Assembly (NCBI GenBank): GCA_031549885.1
Contig: JAVBPD010000115.1
Span: forward strand, 1-34,032
Source of the DNA: WQUF01 sp031549885
GTDB lineage: Bacteria; Bacillota; Clostridia; Clostridiales; Clostridiaceae
Direction of reading: 5' to 3'
DNA: 34,032 nt
Shown here: piece by piece, positions 1 through 8,625 of the stretch
Numbering within the stretch: the first letter of the stretch is position 1
Layout of the letters: every line of letters starts with the position of its first letter
Notes under the pieces: generated by a model
Seen by the model: only the letters and a program-made list of their open reading frames with translations
Databases searched by the model: none
What the model was told of the DNA's origin: nothing
Made by a program: the position numbers and the translations under genes

Positions 1-195
1 CTGAGCCAGAACATCCAATCCGTTTTTTTTAGGCATCATTATATCTAAAATTATTCCGTCATAATTTTCAGAAAGTCCATAATCCAGCGCATCAGCACCG
101 TTATAAACAGCATCAACGGAGTAATGATTATGCTTTAGAATTGCTACTATAGCATTAGAAAGTTCCTTTTCGTCTTCTGCTAATAATAATCTCAT
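1..195 (-). CDS. Response regulator, receiver domain (partial, 3' part beyond the window)
   Basis: The first 65 codons of a two-component response regulator read leftward off the window edge. The start is ATG at 195, with a GGAGG ribosome-binding site at 203-207. The N-terminal acidic patch (E7, D8), the phospho-acceptor D51 in a LDIMMP motif, and the conserved KNGLDVL helix after it are typical of CheY-like receivers, most like the OmpR/PhoB class. The output domain is outside the window, so its target genes cannot be told. It lies downstream of the fucose operon terminator and is probably unrelated to it. A sensor kinase partner is not visible. Receiver identity is secure; the OmpR subclass is inferred. 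Confidence 0.9.
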   Translation of the reverse strand, partial: MRLLLAEDEKELSNAIVAILKHNHYSVDAVYNGADALDYGLSENYDGIILDIMMPKKNGLDVLAQ

Positions 196-323
196 TTCAT
201 ATCCTCCAATATAATCTCTTTAATTGCCTCCAAATTCAAATCGGTTTTAGCTTGATCTTTAATATAACTATAACATGGCAACCTAAAATGAAACTAAAAA
301 ATATAAATAAAATGTTTAGCTTT

Positions 324-358
324 ATAAAAAAAAGAGGCAGATGATTAAATCAACTGCC
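324..358 (-). terminator. Rho-independent terminator of the fucose operon
   Basis: On the minus strand, a stem-loop (GGCAG/CTGCC outer stem at 336-340 and 354-358, one A-A mismatch, TGATT/AATCA inner stem, 3-nt loop) is followed by a run of eight T (326-333). It lies about 50 bp past the stop of the kinase gene and before the response regulator, so it ends the leftward fucose transcript. Confidence 0.8.
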
Positions 359-410
359 CCAGAGGTATATTGGATTATTTACATTTATAATATGAATTTC
401 CTTATTTTTT

Positions 411-1820
411 TTAAATATTATAAGTTTTAACATCAAAGCTATTTTTAACTATTTCTCTTCCCTGATTAAGGTCTTTAACTTCACCTAATGCCTTTAATTG
501 CATTATAATATTCCCTAAAACAGATGCTTCCACAGGCCCTACTACTACAGTTTTACCTGTAGCATGTGCTGTCATTTCGCATAAAAACTCATCTAAAATT
601 CCGCCGCCCACCATATTAATAGTGCTAATTTTGGAATTTGTTAAATGCTCTAAATCAAGGCAAGCTAATCTATACTCATTAACAAGCCCATTATATACAG
701 AAATGGCATGCTCTCCTAGTGTTTTAGGCCTACCTTGACCTTTTTTCACACAATAATCAGCAATAGCTTCTGCCATGTTATTTGGAAAAGTAAACTCCTC
801 TGCATTAGGATTAATAATAAAGTTTTTATGCATCTCTCTCCTGGCAGCTTCAATTATATCAGGGAACGTTATAGCACCTTCCCATTTATTTTTTAGCTGC
901 TGAATAATCCAAAGGCCTGTAATGTTCTTTAAATAAGTAATCTTTCCTTCGGCTCCGCCTTCATTTGTAAAATTTTTCTTCATAGAATCTAAATTTATAA
1001 TAGGTTCATTTAATTCTTTCCCGATTAAAGACCAAGTTCCACTGCTTAAAAAAATAGAATTTTCGTCACTAAATGGCACAGCACAAACAGCGGATGCTGT
1101 ATCATGGCTTGCAACAGCAATAACATCTAAATCCTTAAGCCCTACCTCGTCTTCTATTTCTTTAGAAAGCTTTCCTAAAACGGTCCCAGGCATAACCATA
1201 TCACAAAACATATCAGATCTTAACCCTAAGTTATTTAAAATTTCACTGCTCCATTTCTTTGAATTAATATCAATCAGTGAAGATGTAGTGGCCTGAGTAT
1301 ATTCATTTAATTTTTCACCACATAAAAAATAATTAAACAAATCAGGTATCATAAGAAATTTGTCAGATATTTTATAAATATCATTTCTTATCTCTTTATC
1401 AGATACAAGTTGATAAATGGTATTTAAATTCATATATTGTATACCAGTTGTTTTATAAATTTCATCAAAAGGTAAAATCTTTTTAACATCACGTACAGCG
1501 CTAAGTGTGCGGTTATCTCTATAGTGAATAGGATTTTGAATAAGATTCCCATTTTTATCTAAAAATCCGTAATCAACTCCCCAAGTATCTATACCAATGC
1601 CATGAATTTTTAAATTTAATTTAGAAATCTTTTTAAGCCCTATTTTAACCTCGTGAAAAAGCCTTAAAATATCCCAATAAACCCTTCCACAAAGGGACAC
1701 AGGCTCATTTAAAAACCTGTGTATTTCTGTAAGTTCAATTCTCTTTCCATCATATTTTCCTAGCATTAATCTTGCACTTGACGCCCCAAAATCTAATGCT
1801 AAACAATTAATACTCATCAT
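411..1820 (-). CDS. rhaB: RhaB-type FGGY sugar kinase, probably L-fuculokinase
   Basis: A 469-residue FGGY-family carbohydrate kinase that would phosphorylate a ketose to its 1-phosphate in the cytosol. The N-terminal ATP-binding motif DFGASSAR is at residues 10-17, GIGIDTWGVDYGFL lies near 75-88, SSGTWSLIG is near the centre, and the C-terminal adenosine motif contains VGGGILDEFL. The sequence is closer in feel to rhamnulokinases (RhaB) than to E. coli FucK. It is the last gene of an operon that also carries fucI and fucU, and no rhamnose isomerase is present, so L-fuculose is the likely substrate; L-rhamnulose is possible as well. Its ATG overlaps the fucU stop in an ATGA arrangement (translational coupling). 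A second ATG follows immediately, so the exact start is uncertain by one codon. The ribosome-binding site is weak (AAAGGG). Confidence 0.88.
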   Translation of the reverse strand: MMSINCLALDFGASSARLMLGKYDGKRIELTEIHRFLNEPVSLCGRVYWDILRLFHEVKIGLKKISKLNLKIHGIGIDTWGVDYGFLDKNGNLIQNPIHYRDNRTLSAVRDVKKILPFDEIYKTTGIQYMNLNTIYQLVSDKEIRNDIYKISDKFLMIPDLFNYFLCGEKLNEYTQATTSSLIDINSKKWSSEILNNLGLRSDMFCDMVMPGTVLGKLSKEIEDEVGLKDLDVIAVASHDTASAVCAVPFSDENSIFLSSGTWSLIGKELNEPIINLDSMKKNFTNEGGAEGKITYLKNITGLWIIQQLKNKWEGAITFPDIIEAARREMHKNFIINPNAEEFTFPNNMAEAIADYCVKKGQGRPKTLGEHAISVYNGLVNEYRLACLDLEHLTNSKISTINMVGGGILDEFLCEMTAHATGKTVVVGPVEASVLGNIIMQLKALGEVKDLNQGREIVKNSFDVKTYNI

Positions 1821-2242
1821 AATATACCCTTTTTCAAAATAATATTAGCATAAATAGCTTTTTCTCCAGTTGCAATAATAGCATATGCATTTTTCGCTCT
1901 CTCATAAAATGAAAATCTCTCTATATATTCTATATCATTGTTTTCAGGTTCGTACTTATCTAATATATTTTTAAATTCATTCCATATCTTTGGAGTCTCA
2001 GCATTTTTATCTACCACTTCCATTAAAGCAATTGGTTTTTCAACAAAGGTATCGAGTGGAAATAATTTTAAAATAGCAGAAAGTAAATCTGGAACTGAAT
2101 GCCCATCGCATCTTATAAGTTTTTTAGCCATTGAAGCTGCAGGAAAATTTCCATCTCCAATGACAATTTCATCTCCATGTCCCATCTCCATTAAAATCTT
2201 TAAAAGTTCAGGGGATATAATAGAAGGTATTCCCTTTAACAT
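1817..2242 (-). CDS. fucU: L-fucose mutarotase FucU
   Basis: A 141-residue member of the RbsD/FucU family, the same length as E. coli FucU (about 140). It interconverts the anomers of L-fucose and so feeds the isomerase with the correct form. H22 in the MGHGDEIVIGD motif is the expected catalytic histidine, and D30 follows. The C-terminal FYERAKNAYAIIATGE segment is the conserved tyrosine-containing loop that separates FucU from RbsD. It sits between fucI (12 bp upstream) and the kinase (4-nt overlap), which supports co-translation. The FucU rather than RbsD reading rests on this segment and on context. Confidence 0.93.
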   Translation of the reverse strand: MLKGIPSIISPELLKILMEMGHGDEIVIGDGNFPAASMAKKLIRCDGHSVPDLLSAILKLFPLDTFVEKPIALMEVVDKNAETPKIWNEFKNILDKYEPENNDIEYIERFSFYERAKNAYAIIATGEKAIYANIILKKGIL

Positions 2243-2254
2243 AAAATCAACTCC

Positions 2255-4036
2255 CTACTTTTTTCCATAAAGAGGACCAAAGTTTTCACAAGCTCTATAA
2301 TCTGCTCCTTCTAAATCTTTAGTTCCAAAAGCTGCCCAAGCATGAGGTCTAAATATCTTTTCATCTTGCACATTGTGCATTGAAACAGGTATTCTAAGCA
2401 TAGAGGCAAGCGTTATTAAATCTTTTCCAATGTGACCATAACAAAATGCTCCATGATTTGCTCCCCAATTAGCCATTACAGAATAAACATCTTTAAATGC
2501 ACCTTCGCCAGTTAAAATTGGTGCAAACCATGTAGATGGCCAACCTGGATCAGTTCTATCCCAAAGCTTTCTTGAAACATCATCAGGCAAGTTTAAGCTA
2601 TGTCCTTCAGCAATTTGCATAACAGGTCCAAGGCCATCTATAAGATTTATTCTAACCATAGTTACTGGCATTTCGCATTTTGTTTCAAAACAAGATGAGA
2701 ATCCGCCACCTCTAAAATATTCTAAATTAGCAGGGCACCAAGATGTTGCCTCCATAGTTGATTGTATATCCTCTTTTGTAACTTCCCAGAATGGTTTCAT
2801 TATATTATTGCCTTCACTATCCTTCATCTGACCTGCGCCATCTAGAGATGCTGCTCCTGAATTTATCAAATGAATAAAACCATTCTGCGCTAAACCTATA
2901 GGTTTCCAATTTGAAGCCTTTTCAACTGCATCAGGACTCCAATATGTTCTAACATCAGCAAAAACAGAAGCTCTACTTGTTAAAAGATGAGACATAAGCA
3001 TTGCAAGGCCGTTTAAATTATCATTTTCAGTTGCAAATACATATGCTTCACGAATTCCATTCCAATCAAAACTTGAATTTAATATGGATTCTGCAAAATC
3101 TGCATTTGGAAAATGATCAGTCCACATTCTTTGACCTTGGAATCCAGCTGCAATGGCATTTCTTCCATTTGATTCTTCTTCAAACCCTAACTGTTTTAAT
3201 TTAGGATTTCCAACCATTAAATCTCTAAAAATTAAAGTCATCTTTACGCAAAATTCCCAAATTAAATCCTTCTCTTCCTTTGTCTTCTTAACATCATTTC
3301 TGTCGATGCCGTCTTTACAAGTATCTTTTACCCAAGCTAAAGCTTTTTCATATTCTTCTTCATCATATATCTTTTCATCAATTCTGCGAACAACCTCAGA
3401 CATGTCGCACCATTCAGCTCTCATGCCTAAATATTTTTGATAAAAGCTAAAATCTAAAAATGACCCCATGATTCCCATAGAAACTGAACCAATGCTTAAA
3501 TAAGATTTTCCTTTTATGGTTCCTACAGCAATGGCAGCTTTTGCAAATGCTAAAATCTTTTCTTTTACATCCTCTGGAATGGTTTTATCATCTTGATTTT
3601 GAACTTCGTGTCCATAAATACTAAAAGCAGGAAGTCCTCTTTGTGCATGAGCTGCCATAACTGCTGCAAGATAAACAGCACCAGGTCTTTCAGTTCCATT
3701 AAATCCCCAAACAGCTTTAGGCATTAAAGGATCAGTGTCCATAGTTTCTGTTCCATAACACCAGCAAGGTGTTACAGTTAAAGTAGCACAGACATTCTCA
3801 CGAGAAAAAAGATCAGCACATTTTGCAGCTTCTGCGACTCCTCCAATTGGAGTTTCTGCTATTACACATTCCACAGGATCACCATTTGAATGTTTTAGAT
3901 TTGACTCAATAAAATCCTTAGCCATTTTAGCTAAATTCATTGTTTGATCTATAAGTGCAGACCTTGCTGCCTTTCTTCCATCAATTGTTGGCCTTATGCC
4001 TATTTTAGGTAATGCACCTATTAATTTTCCTTCCAT
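2255..4036 (-). CDS. fucI: L-fucose isomerase FucI
   Basis: A 593-residue Mn-dependent ketol isomerase converting L-fucose to L-fuculose; E. coli FucI has 591 residues. The three metal ligands fall at the same numbers as in the E. coli enzyme: E337 (in ATEND), D361 (in FADVRTYW) and H528 (in ANHGA). The N-terminal domain opens with the family motif PKIGIRPTIDGR. The start ATG at 4036 has AGGTTTTTTT upstream, with GGAGG a few bases further. The gene follows the binding-protein gene after a 73-bp gap that holds a 10-bp hairpin (4071-4096). L-arabinose isomerases are more distant and lack this N-terminus. The same family can act on D-arabinose as a side reaction. Confidence 0.97.
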   Translation of the reverse strand: MEGKLIGALPKIGIRPTIDGRKAARSALIDQTMNLAKMAKDFIESNLKHSNGDPVECVIAETPIGGVAEAAKCADLFSRENVCATLTVTPCWCYGTETMDTDPLMPKAVWGFNGTERPGAVYLAAVMAAHAQRGLPAFSIYGHEVQNQDDKTIPEDVKEKILAFAKAAIAVGTIKGKSYLSIGSVSMGIMGSFLDFSFYQKYLGMRAEWCDMSEVVRRIDEKIYDEEEYEKALAWVKDTCKDGIDRNDVKKTKEEKDLIWEFCVKMTLIFRDLMVGNPKLKQLGFEEESNGRNAIAAGFQGQRMWTDHFPNADFAESILNSSFDWNGIREAYVFATENDNLNGLAMLMSHLLTSRASVFADVRTYWSPDAVEKASNWKPIGLAQNGFIHLINSGAASLDGAGQMKDSEGNNIMKPFWEVTKEDIQSTMEATSWCPANLEYFRGGGFSSCFETKCEMPVTMVRINLIDGLGPVMQIAEGHSLNLPDDVSRKLWDRTDPGWPSTWFAPILTGEGAFKDVYSVMANWGANHGAFCYGHIGKDLITLASMLRIPVSMHNVQDEKIFRPHAWAAFGTKDLEGADYRACENFGPLYGKK

Positions 4037-4070
4037 TTAAAAAAACCTCCATTAATTTAATTGATAAAAC

Positions 4071-4096
4071 AGCTACAAATAATTAAATTTGTAGCT
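4071..4096 (-). terminator. Intercistronic hairpin between binding-protein gene and fucI
   Basis: A perfect 10-bp inverted repeat (AGCTACAAAT / ATTTGTAGCT) with a 6-nt loop, 13 bp after the binding-protein stop. On the minus strand it is followed only by GTTTTATC, so it is at most a leaky terminator. Hairpins in this position commonly protect the 3' end of binding-protein mRNA, raising its level over downstream genes. That role is inferred. Confidence 0.55.
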
Positions 4097-4109
4097 AAAT
4101 AAATATATT

Positions 4110-5147
4110 TTAATCGTAGAGAAGTGGCTTCATTTCCTCACTATCCACATTTGATTTATCATACCATTTATAACCTGTATCTATGAAACTTTCAACCTTT
4201 TCACCCTTGTAAGCCTTAAATGCAGTTTCAACAGCTTTATATCCCATAGTTACAGGGTCTTGAGAAATAGCACCATATATATCTCCAGATCTTACTCCAT
4301 CTTTTAAAGTCTTTGAAGAGTCAAAACCTATTAATACAATTTTACCAATCATTCCTGCTTCTTTTAAACCATTATAAGCTCCAACAGCAGAACCTTCATT
4401 TGTTCCAAATATTCCTTTAATATCTGGATATTGTGCAATTATTGTTTTTGCAATATCAGCTGATTTTTGATGATCCCCATCTCCAACTTGCACAGCAACA
4501 ATCTTTATATCAGGATATTTACTCTCAATTTGTTCCTTAAATCCATCTCTTCTATCTATACCTGTCTTACTTGTATCAGAGTGGCATATAATTGCAATTT
4601 CACCCTTTTGACCTATTGCTTCAGCCATTTTATCAGCTGCCGCTGCTGCCGCAGCTTTACTATCTGTTGCAACAGTAGAAACTGGTATATCACTGTCAAC
4701 GCCTGAGTCAAATCCTACTACTGGAATGTTTTTATCTTTACACTCTTGCAATAAATTTTCAGCAGCTTTAGTGTCAAGTGCTGCAAAGCAAATTGCTTGT
4801 GGGTTCTTTCCAAGCTCAGTAGTAAACATATCGATTTGCTTTTGAACTTCTGTTTCTGATTCTGGTCCAACAAAATTTATCTTTACTCCTAAATCTTTAG
4901 ATGCATTTTCAGCTCCTAATTTTACAGCTTGCCAAAATTGGTGTTGGAATCCTTTAGAAATAAGTGGAATGTAAATATCTCCTGTAGTTGCAGCTGTTGT
5001 ATTTTCAGCGGCAGTTGTATTTTCTGCAGCCGTTGTATTTGGTGCTGCCGTTGTATTTTCTGCAGATGAATTGTTTGTCGGCGTACAGCTAAATAAAGAA
5101 GCAGACATCACAATCATCATAAGTAAACTTGAAAATAATTTTTTCAT
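4110..5147 (-). CDS. Sugar ABC transporter substrate-binding lipoprotein (RbsB-like), probably for fucose
   Basis: A 345-residue periplasmic-binding-protein-type lipoprotein of the ribose/galactose class (Peripla_BP_4). It has a basic N-terminus (MKKLF), a hydrophobic stretch and a lipobox SLFSC with the lipidated cysteine at C21. A low-complexity tether of four NTTAA units (residues 31-53) follows; it would hold the domain off the membrane. The binding domain begins near residue 57 (DIYIPLISKGFQHQFW) and contains the family's GFDSG and GTNEGSAVGA motifs. It would capture an extracellular monosaccharide for the permease and ATPase encoded just upstream in the same operon. Fucose specificity is inferred from the fucI/fucU neighbours only. 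Confidence 0.93.
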   Translation of the reverse strand: MKKLFSSLLMMIVMSASLFSCTPTNNSSAENTTAAPNTTAAENTTAAENTTAATTGDIYIPLISKGFQHQFWQAVKLGAENASKDLGVKINFVGPESETEVQKQIDMFTTELGKNPQAICFAALDTKAAENLLQECKDKNIPVVGFDSGVDSDIPVSTVATDSKAAAAAAADKMAEAIGQKGEIAIICHSDTSKTGIDRRDGFKEQIESKYPDIKIVAVQVGDGDHQKSADIAKTIIAQYPDIKGIFGTNEGSAVGAYNGLKEAGMIGKIVLIGFDSSKTLKDGVRSGDIYGAISQDPVTMGYKAVETAFKAYKGEKVESFIDTGYKWYDKSNVDSEEMKPLLYD

Positions 5148-5187
5148 TTAAATTTCCTCCTTATATTTATATTAAAATCTTTAATTT

Positions 5188-6171
5188 TTAACCATTTTTT
5201 CTTCTACGAGCAATGTCAACAAGAACAGCAAGCAAAACTATAATTCCAGTAAAAACATATTGCCACTCCTGTGGTACATTGTTCATCCTGAGGCCATTGA
5301 TAAGTACATTCATAATAAGTGTTCCAATTATTGTACCAAGTATATTTCCTTCGCCTCCACTTAAAGAAGTCCCCCCAATAACTGCAGCTGCAATAGCATT
5401 TAATTCGTCTCCAACTCCCTGTTGAGGCTGAACAGAGGTAAGCCTTGATGCAACTAAAATCCCAGCTATGGCACAAAATAACCCACAAAATGCATAAATC
5501 ATTATTTTCCATTTATCAGTATTTACTCCAGATAGCCTAGTAGCTTCTTCATTGCTCCCTATTGCATAGGTGTATCTTCCAAAGGATGTTTTATTCAAAA
5601 GAAAGCTAGCTACAATAGCCACTATAAAAAATATAATAACAAAATTAGGAATTAAAACGCCAAAAATTTTTGGAAAAACAGATCCTGTGGCAAAATTTGT
5701 AAAAGCACTTTGGGTTTTTGTATCAAAATATATAGGTTTCACCCCTGATATGATAAGCGAAAGTCCCCTTGCCATCATCATTACTCCAAGAGATGCTATA
5801 AATGGAGGCAATTTAAACTTAGAAATCAAAGTACCAGTGGTGCATCCGCATAAAATTCCAGTAATAAGTCCAATTATAACTGCTATAGGCATAGGCACTC
5901 CAAAAACCTGTGAAAATGTCCCAAAAATAACAGCTGAGAAAGTAGGTATAATACCAATAGATAGATCGATGCCGCTTGTTATAATGACAAATGTAACACC
6001 TACTGCAACAATTCCCATAGATGCGCTGGATAACAAAATTGTAATAATATTAGATGGGGTAAAAAAGCTTTTTGACATAAGCGAAAATATTATAAATATC
6101 ACGATAAGTCCAACAAACGCCAACACTTTTTGAAGAGCTGCTCCCTTTAAAAATTTTACATTGAAGCTCAT
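5188..6171 (-). CDS. Sugar ABC transporter permease (RbsC-like)
   Basis: A 327-residue integral membrane protein of the BPD_transp_2 (RbsC/AraH) family, with about eight to ten hydrophobic segments. The cytoplasmic loop motif near EATRLSGVNTDKWKI, which contacts the ATPase, and the AAAVIGGTSLSGGEG signature are clear. The reading frame extends 11 codons further up, into the ATPase gene, but AAAGGAGG at 6179-6186 is correctly spaced only for the ATG at 6171, giving an MSFNV start. It forms the channel for the sugar bound by the downstream-encoded lipoprotein. Homodimer formation with one double-domain ATPase is the family norm. Confidence 0.93.
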   Translation of the reverse strand: MSFNVKFLKGAALQKVLAFVGLIVIFIIFSLMSKSFFTPSNIITILLSSASMGIVAVGVTFVIITSGIDLSIGIIPTFSAVIFGTFSQVFGVPMPIAVIIGLITGILCGCTTGTLISKFKLPPFIASLGVMMMARGLSLIISGVKPIYFDTKTQSAFTNFATGSVFPKIFGVLIPNFVIIFFIVAIVASFLLNKTSFGRYTYAIGSNEEATRLSGVNTDKWKIMIYAFCGLFCAIAGILVASRLTSVQPQQGVGDELNAIAAAVIGGTSLSGGEGNILGTIIGTLIMNVLINGLRMNNVPQEWQYVFTGIIVLLAVLVDIARRRKNG

Positions 6172-6184
6172 TAACTTTCCTCCT

Positions 6185-7681
6185 TTAACTTCGCATAGTT
6201 GCATAAGTCATAATATTTTCTTGATTTGCATTCTCTGATAATAATTCTCCTGTTACAGCCCCTTCACACATGACACATATCCTATGACTTAATCTTAAAA
6301 TTTCTGGAAGCTCCGAGGAAATAACTATTACAGATCTTCCTTGATCAGCTAACTCTTTGATTAAATTGTAAATTTCATTCTTAGCCCCAACATCTATGCC
6401 TCGAGTTGGTTCATCAAAAATCAATATTTCACAATCTCGTATTAGCCATTTGCCAATTATAACTTTTTGCTGATTTCCACCAGAAAGATTTTTTACCTTT
6501 TGAGTTAAAGATGGCGTTTTAGTACCCAGTTTTTTTACCATAATAGAAGCATTCTCATTGCATTTTTTCTCATTGACAATTCCAATTTTAGAAACAAATT
6601 TATCAAAAGAGGCAAGTATACTGTTGTTTACAACATCAAGTCCAAGTGCTAGTCCAAATTGTTTTCTATCCTCTGATAGATAACCTATTCCATGTTTTAC
6701 AGCATCAGACGGAGAGTCAATGTTAACCTTTTTTCCTCTTATATAAATTTCACCTGAATCTATTTTATCTGCACCAAATATAGCTCGTGCAACCTCAGTT
6801 CTTCCAGCTCCCATTAAACCTGCAAACCCAAGTATTTCGCCTTTTTTTAAATTAAAGCTCACATTTTTTATTACATTTTTTCTATTTAAATTTTTAACCT
6901 CAAGAACTATTTCCTTTGATCTTTTAAAACCTTCAGGTCTCAAATCACCTTTTATTTCACGGCCAATCATCATTTTAATAATTTCATTTATATTTGTATC
7001 TTTAGCATTAACAGTTTTTATATATTGACCATCACGCATAACAGTAATCCTGTCAGCAATGCGCATAATCTCATCCATTCTATGAGAAATATAAACAATA
7101 CCAACATTTTTCTTTTTCAAATATGAAATAATTTCAAACAATTTCTCAATTTCTGAATTTGTAAGTGAGGACGTTGGCTCATCCATGACGAGAATTTCAG
7201 CATTGTAAGAAATGCTCTTTACAATTTCAACCATCTGCTCCTTTGCAACAGTGAGCGAGGAAACCTTTTCATCAGGTTTAATATCAACCTTTAACATATC
7301 AAGATACTCCTTAGCTTTTTCATTCATCTTTTTTTCATCTATGATAAGCTTAGTCTTATCCTTCATTTCCCTGCCAATAAAAATATTTTGAGCCACAGTT
7401 AAATGCTTACATAAGTTTAACTCTTGATGAATGATGCTAATTCCTAATTCTTTTGCATGTTTAGGATTTGAAATGTTAGTATTTACTCCTTTAACTTCAA
7501 TTGATCCTGAATCTTTTGTATAAACTCCAGTAAGTATTTTCATAAGAGTAGACTTACCAGCGCCATTTTCTCCCATAAGTGCATGCACCTCACCAGGTTT
7601 TAAATCAAACCTACAATCATTAAGCGCATGTACTCCAGGAAAAGTTTTTTGTATATTTTCCATTTTAACTAGAGTTTCCAT
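6185..7681 (-). CDS. Sugar ABC transporter ATP-binding protein (RbsA-like, two ATPase domains)
   Basis: A fused double ABC ATPase of about 498 residues, the RbsA/MglA/AraG type. The first domain has a complete Walker A (GENGAGKST) and Walker B (VMDEPTSS). The second has a degenerate Walker A (GLMGAGRTE), normal for this family, with LSGGNQQK signature and FDEPTRGID. The frame can start from a TTG three codons up, but AAAGGG at 7691-7696 is better placed for the ATG at 7681 (METLVKMENIQKTF). It is the first gene of the leftward fucose operon and powers import through the permease 14 bp downstream. The leader contains the repeats thought to bind the divergent DeoR regulator. Confidence 0.94.
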   Translation of the reverse strand: METLVKMENIQKTFPGVHALNDCRFDLKPGEVHALMGENGAGKSTLMKILTGVYTKDSGSIEVKGVNTNISNPKHAKELGISIIHQELNLCKHLTVAQNIFIGREMKDKTKLIIDEKKMNEKAKEYLDMLKVDIKPDEKVSSLTVAKEQMVEIVKSISYNAEILVMDEPTSSLTNSEIEKLFEIISYLKKKNVGIVYISHRMDEIMRIADRITVMRDGQYIKTVNAKDTNINEIIKMMIGREIKGDLRPEGFKRSKEIVLEVKNLNRKNVIKNVSFNLKKGEILGFAGLMGAGRTEVARAIFGADKIDSGEIYIRGKKVNIDSPSDAVKHGIGYLSEDRKQFGLALGLDVVNNSILASFDKFVSKIGIVNEKKCNENASIMVKKLGTKTPSLTQKVKNLSGGNQQKVIIGKWLIRDCEILIFDEPTRGIDVGAKNEIYNLIKELADQGRSVIVISSELPEILRLSHRICVMCEGAVTGELLSENANQENIMTYATMRS

Positions 7682-7702
7682 ATATATCAACCCTTTTTAA
7701 AT

Positions 7703-7819
7703 AAAGCTATTATGGTTTTTATTTTACATTAAATTAAAATTTTAATAAAGACGTTTTATTTATAAAAAAATTTATAAAGCTGTTTTAATAATGGAACATT
7801 GTTTTACAAAGCTATTTTA
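7703..7819. promoter_or_regulatory. Four direct repeats, putative operator of the divergent fucose promoter region
   Basis: Four copies of a 12-bp element lie on the plus strand: AAAGCTATTATG at 7703, AAAGACGTTTTA at 7747, AAAGCTGTTTTA at 7776 and AAAGCTATTTTA at 7808. The last three are 29 and 32 bp apart, about three helical turns. One covers the candidate -35 of the leftward operon and another lies inside the spacer of the regulator's own promoter. DeoR-family repressors often use spaced direct repeats, so the adjacent regulator is the natural ligand (inferred). Confidence 0.55.
7721..7749 (-). promoter_or_regulatory. Candidate promoter of the fucose operon
   Basis: On the minus strand a -35-like TTTATT (7749-7744) is separated by 17 bp from a -10-like TAAAAT (7726-7721), about 40 bp before the start of the ATPase gene. 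The match is poor at -35, and this AT-rich DNA offers other possibilities, so the call is tentative. Confidence 0.35.
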
Positions 7820-7831
7820 CAGTGATATACT
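7803..7831 (+). promoter_or_regulatory. Promoter of the DeoR-type regulator gene
   Basis: TTTACA (7803-7808), a 17-bp spacer, then TATACT (7826-7831) with TG one base upstream (extended -10). An operator-like repeat, AAAGCTATTTTA, fills the start of the spacer, which suggests autorepression. The start codon is 31 bp beyond the -10. Confidence 0.65.
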
Positions 7832-7861
7832 CTAATAAAAAAGTATTCTAAGGAGACCATC

Positions 7862-8614
7862 ATGTTACCAATTGAAAGAAAAAGTCAAATTTTAGAATTT
7901 TTACAAAAATATAAAACAGTTACTGTAGCAGAACTTAGTAAAAAATACAATGTTACAGAAGAAACCATCAGACGTGACTTAGAAAAACTTGAGCAAGAAG
8001 GTCTTGCACAAAAAACATATGGTGGAGCTATTCTAAGTCAAGCTTTAAAATCTGATTTACCATTTAAAATAAGAGAACAATTTATGAGAGAAGAAAAGTT
8101 AACTATAGCTAAAAAAATTTTCAACATTGTAAATGATGGAGAAAATATAATTTTAGATTCTTCTTCTACCTCATTTGTCATAGCAAAATTATTAAAACAA
8201 AAAAAGAAACTTACAATTATTACAAACTCAGTTGAAATACTTCTTGAAATGTCTTCATCAAAAAATATAACAATTTTATCAACTGGAGGACTTTTACGTG
8301 ACTCTTATTTATCGCTAGTTGGAAAAACTGCAGAAAATATGCTAAGACAATTTAATGCAGATAAGGCAATAATTTCATGCAAAGGTTTAGATAAAATAAA
8401 AGGTGTCACCGACTCAAATGAAACTGAGGTTCATGTAAAACAAGTTATGATTGATTGCTGTAAAAAAGCAATTTTAGCTGTAGATAGCAGCAAATTCAAG
8501 CAAGTTTATTTTTCAAAAATCGCCAGTATATCAGACTTTGACACCATAGTAAGTGAAAAATATGATGAAGATTTTCTTGAATATTTTAAACAAAATAATA
8601 TAAATATACTATAA
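7862..8614 (+). CDS. DeoR-family transcriptional regulator, probably of fucose genes
   Basis: A 250-residue DeoR/GlpR-type regulator. The winged helix is at residues 5-57, with the recognition segment VTEETIRRDLEKL (31-43) and the family's KTYGGAI tail. The C-terminal DeoRC sensor domain contains TNSVEIL and an ILSTGG motif for a sugar-phosphate effector. The start ATG at 7862 follows AAGGAGA. It is divergent from the fucose transport operon and convergent with fucA, leaving only 11 bp before the fucA stop. Members of this family usually repress and are released by a phosphorylated intermediate such as fuculose-1-phosphate; this role is inferred from position. Confidence 0.9.
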   Translation: MLPIERKSQILEFLQKYKTVTVAELSKKYNVTEETIRRDLEKLEQEGLAQKTYGGAILSQALKSDLPFKIREQFMREEKLTIAKKIFNIVNDGENIILDSSSTSFVIAKLLKQKKKLTIITNSVEILLEMSSSKNITILSTGGLLRDSYLSLVGKTAENMLRQFNADKAIISCKGLDKIKGVTDSNETEVHVKQVMIDCCKKAILAVDSSKFKQVYFSKIASISDFDTIVSEKYDEDFLEYFKQNNINIL

Positions 8615-8625
8615 AGCTTTTTTCA

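Noticed and set aside
5570..6133. 187-codon plus-strand frame inside the permease gene
   Set aside because: It is antisense to membrane helices, giving a K/I/P/T-rich product with no start signal.
6172..6204. Eleven-codon N-terminal extension on the sugar permease
   Set aside because: It overlaps the ATPase gene end and the ribosome-binding site AAAGGAGG fits only the ATG at 6171.
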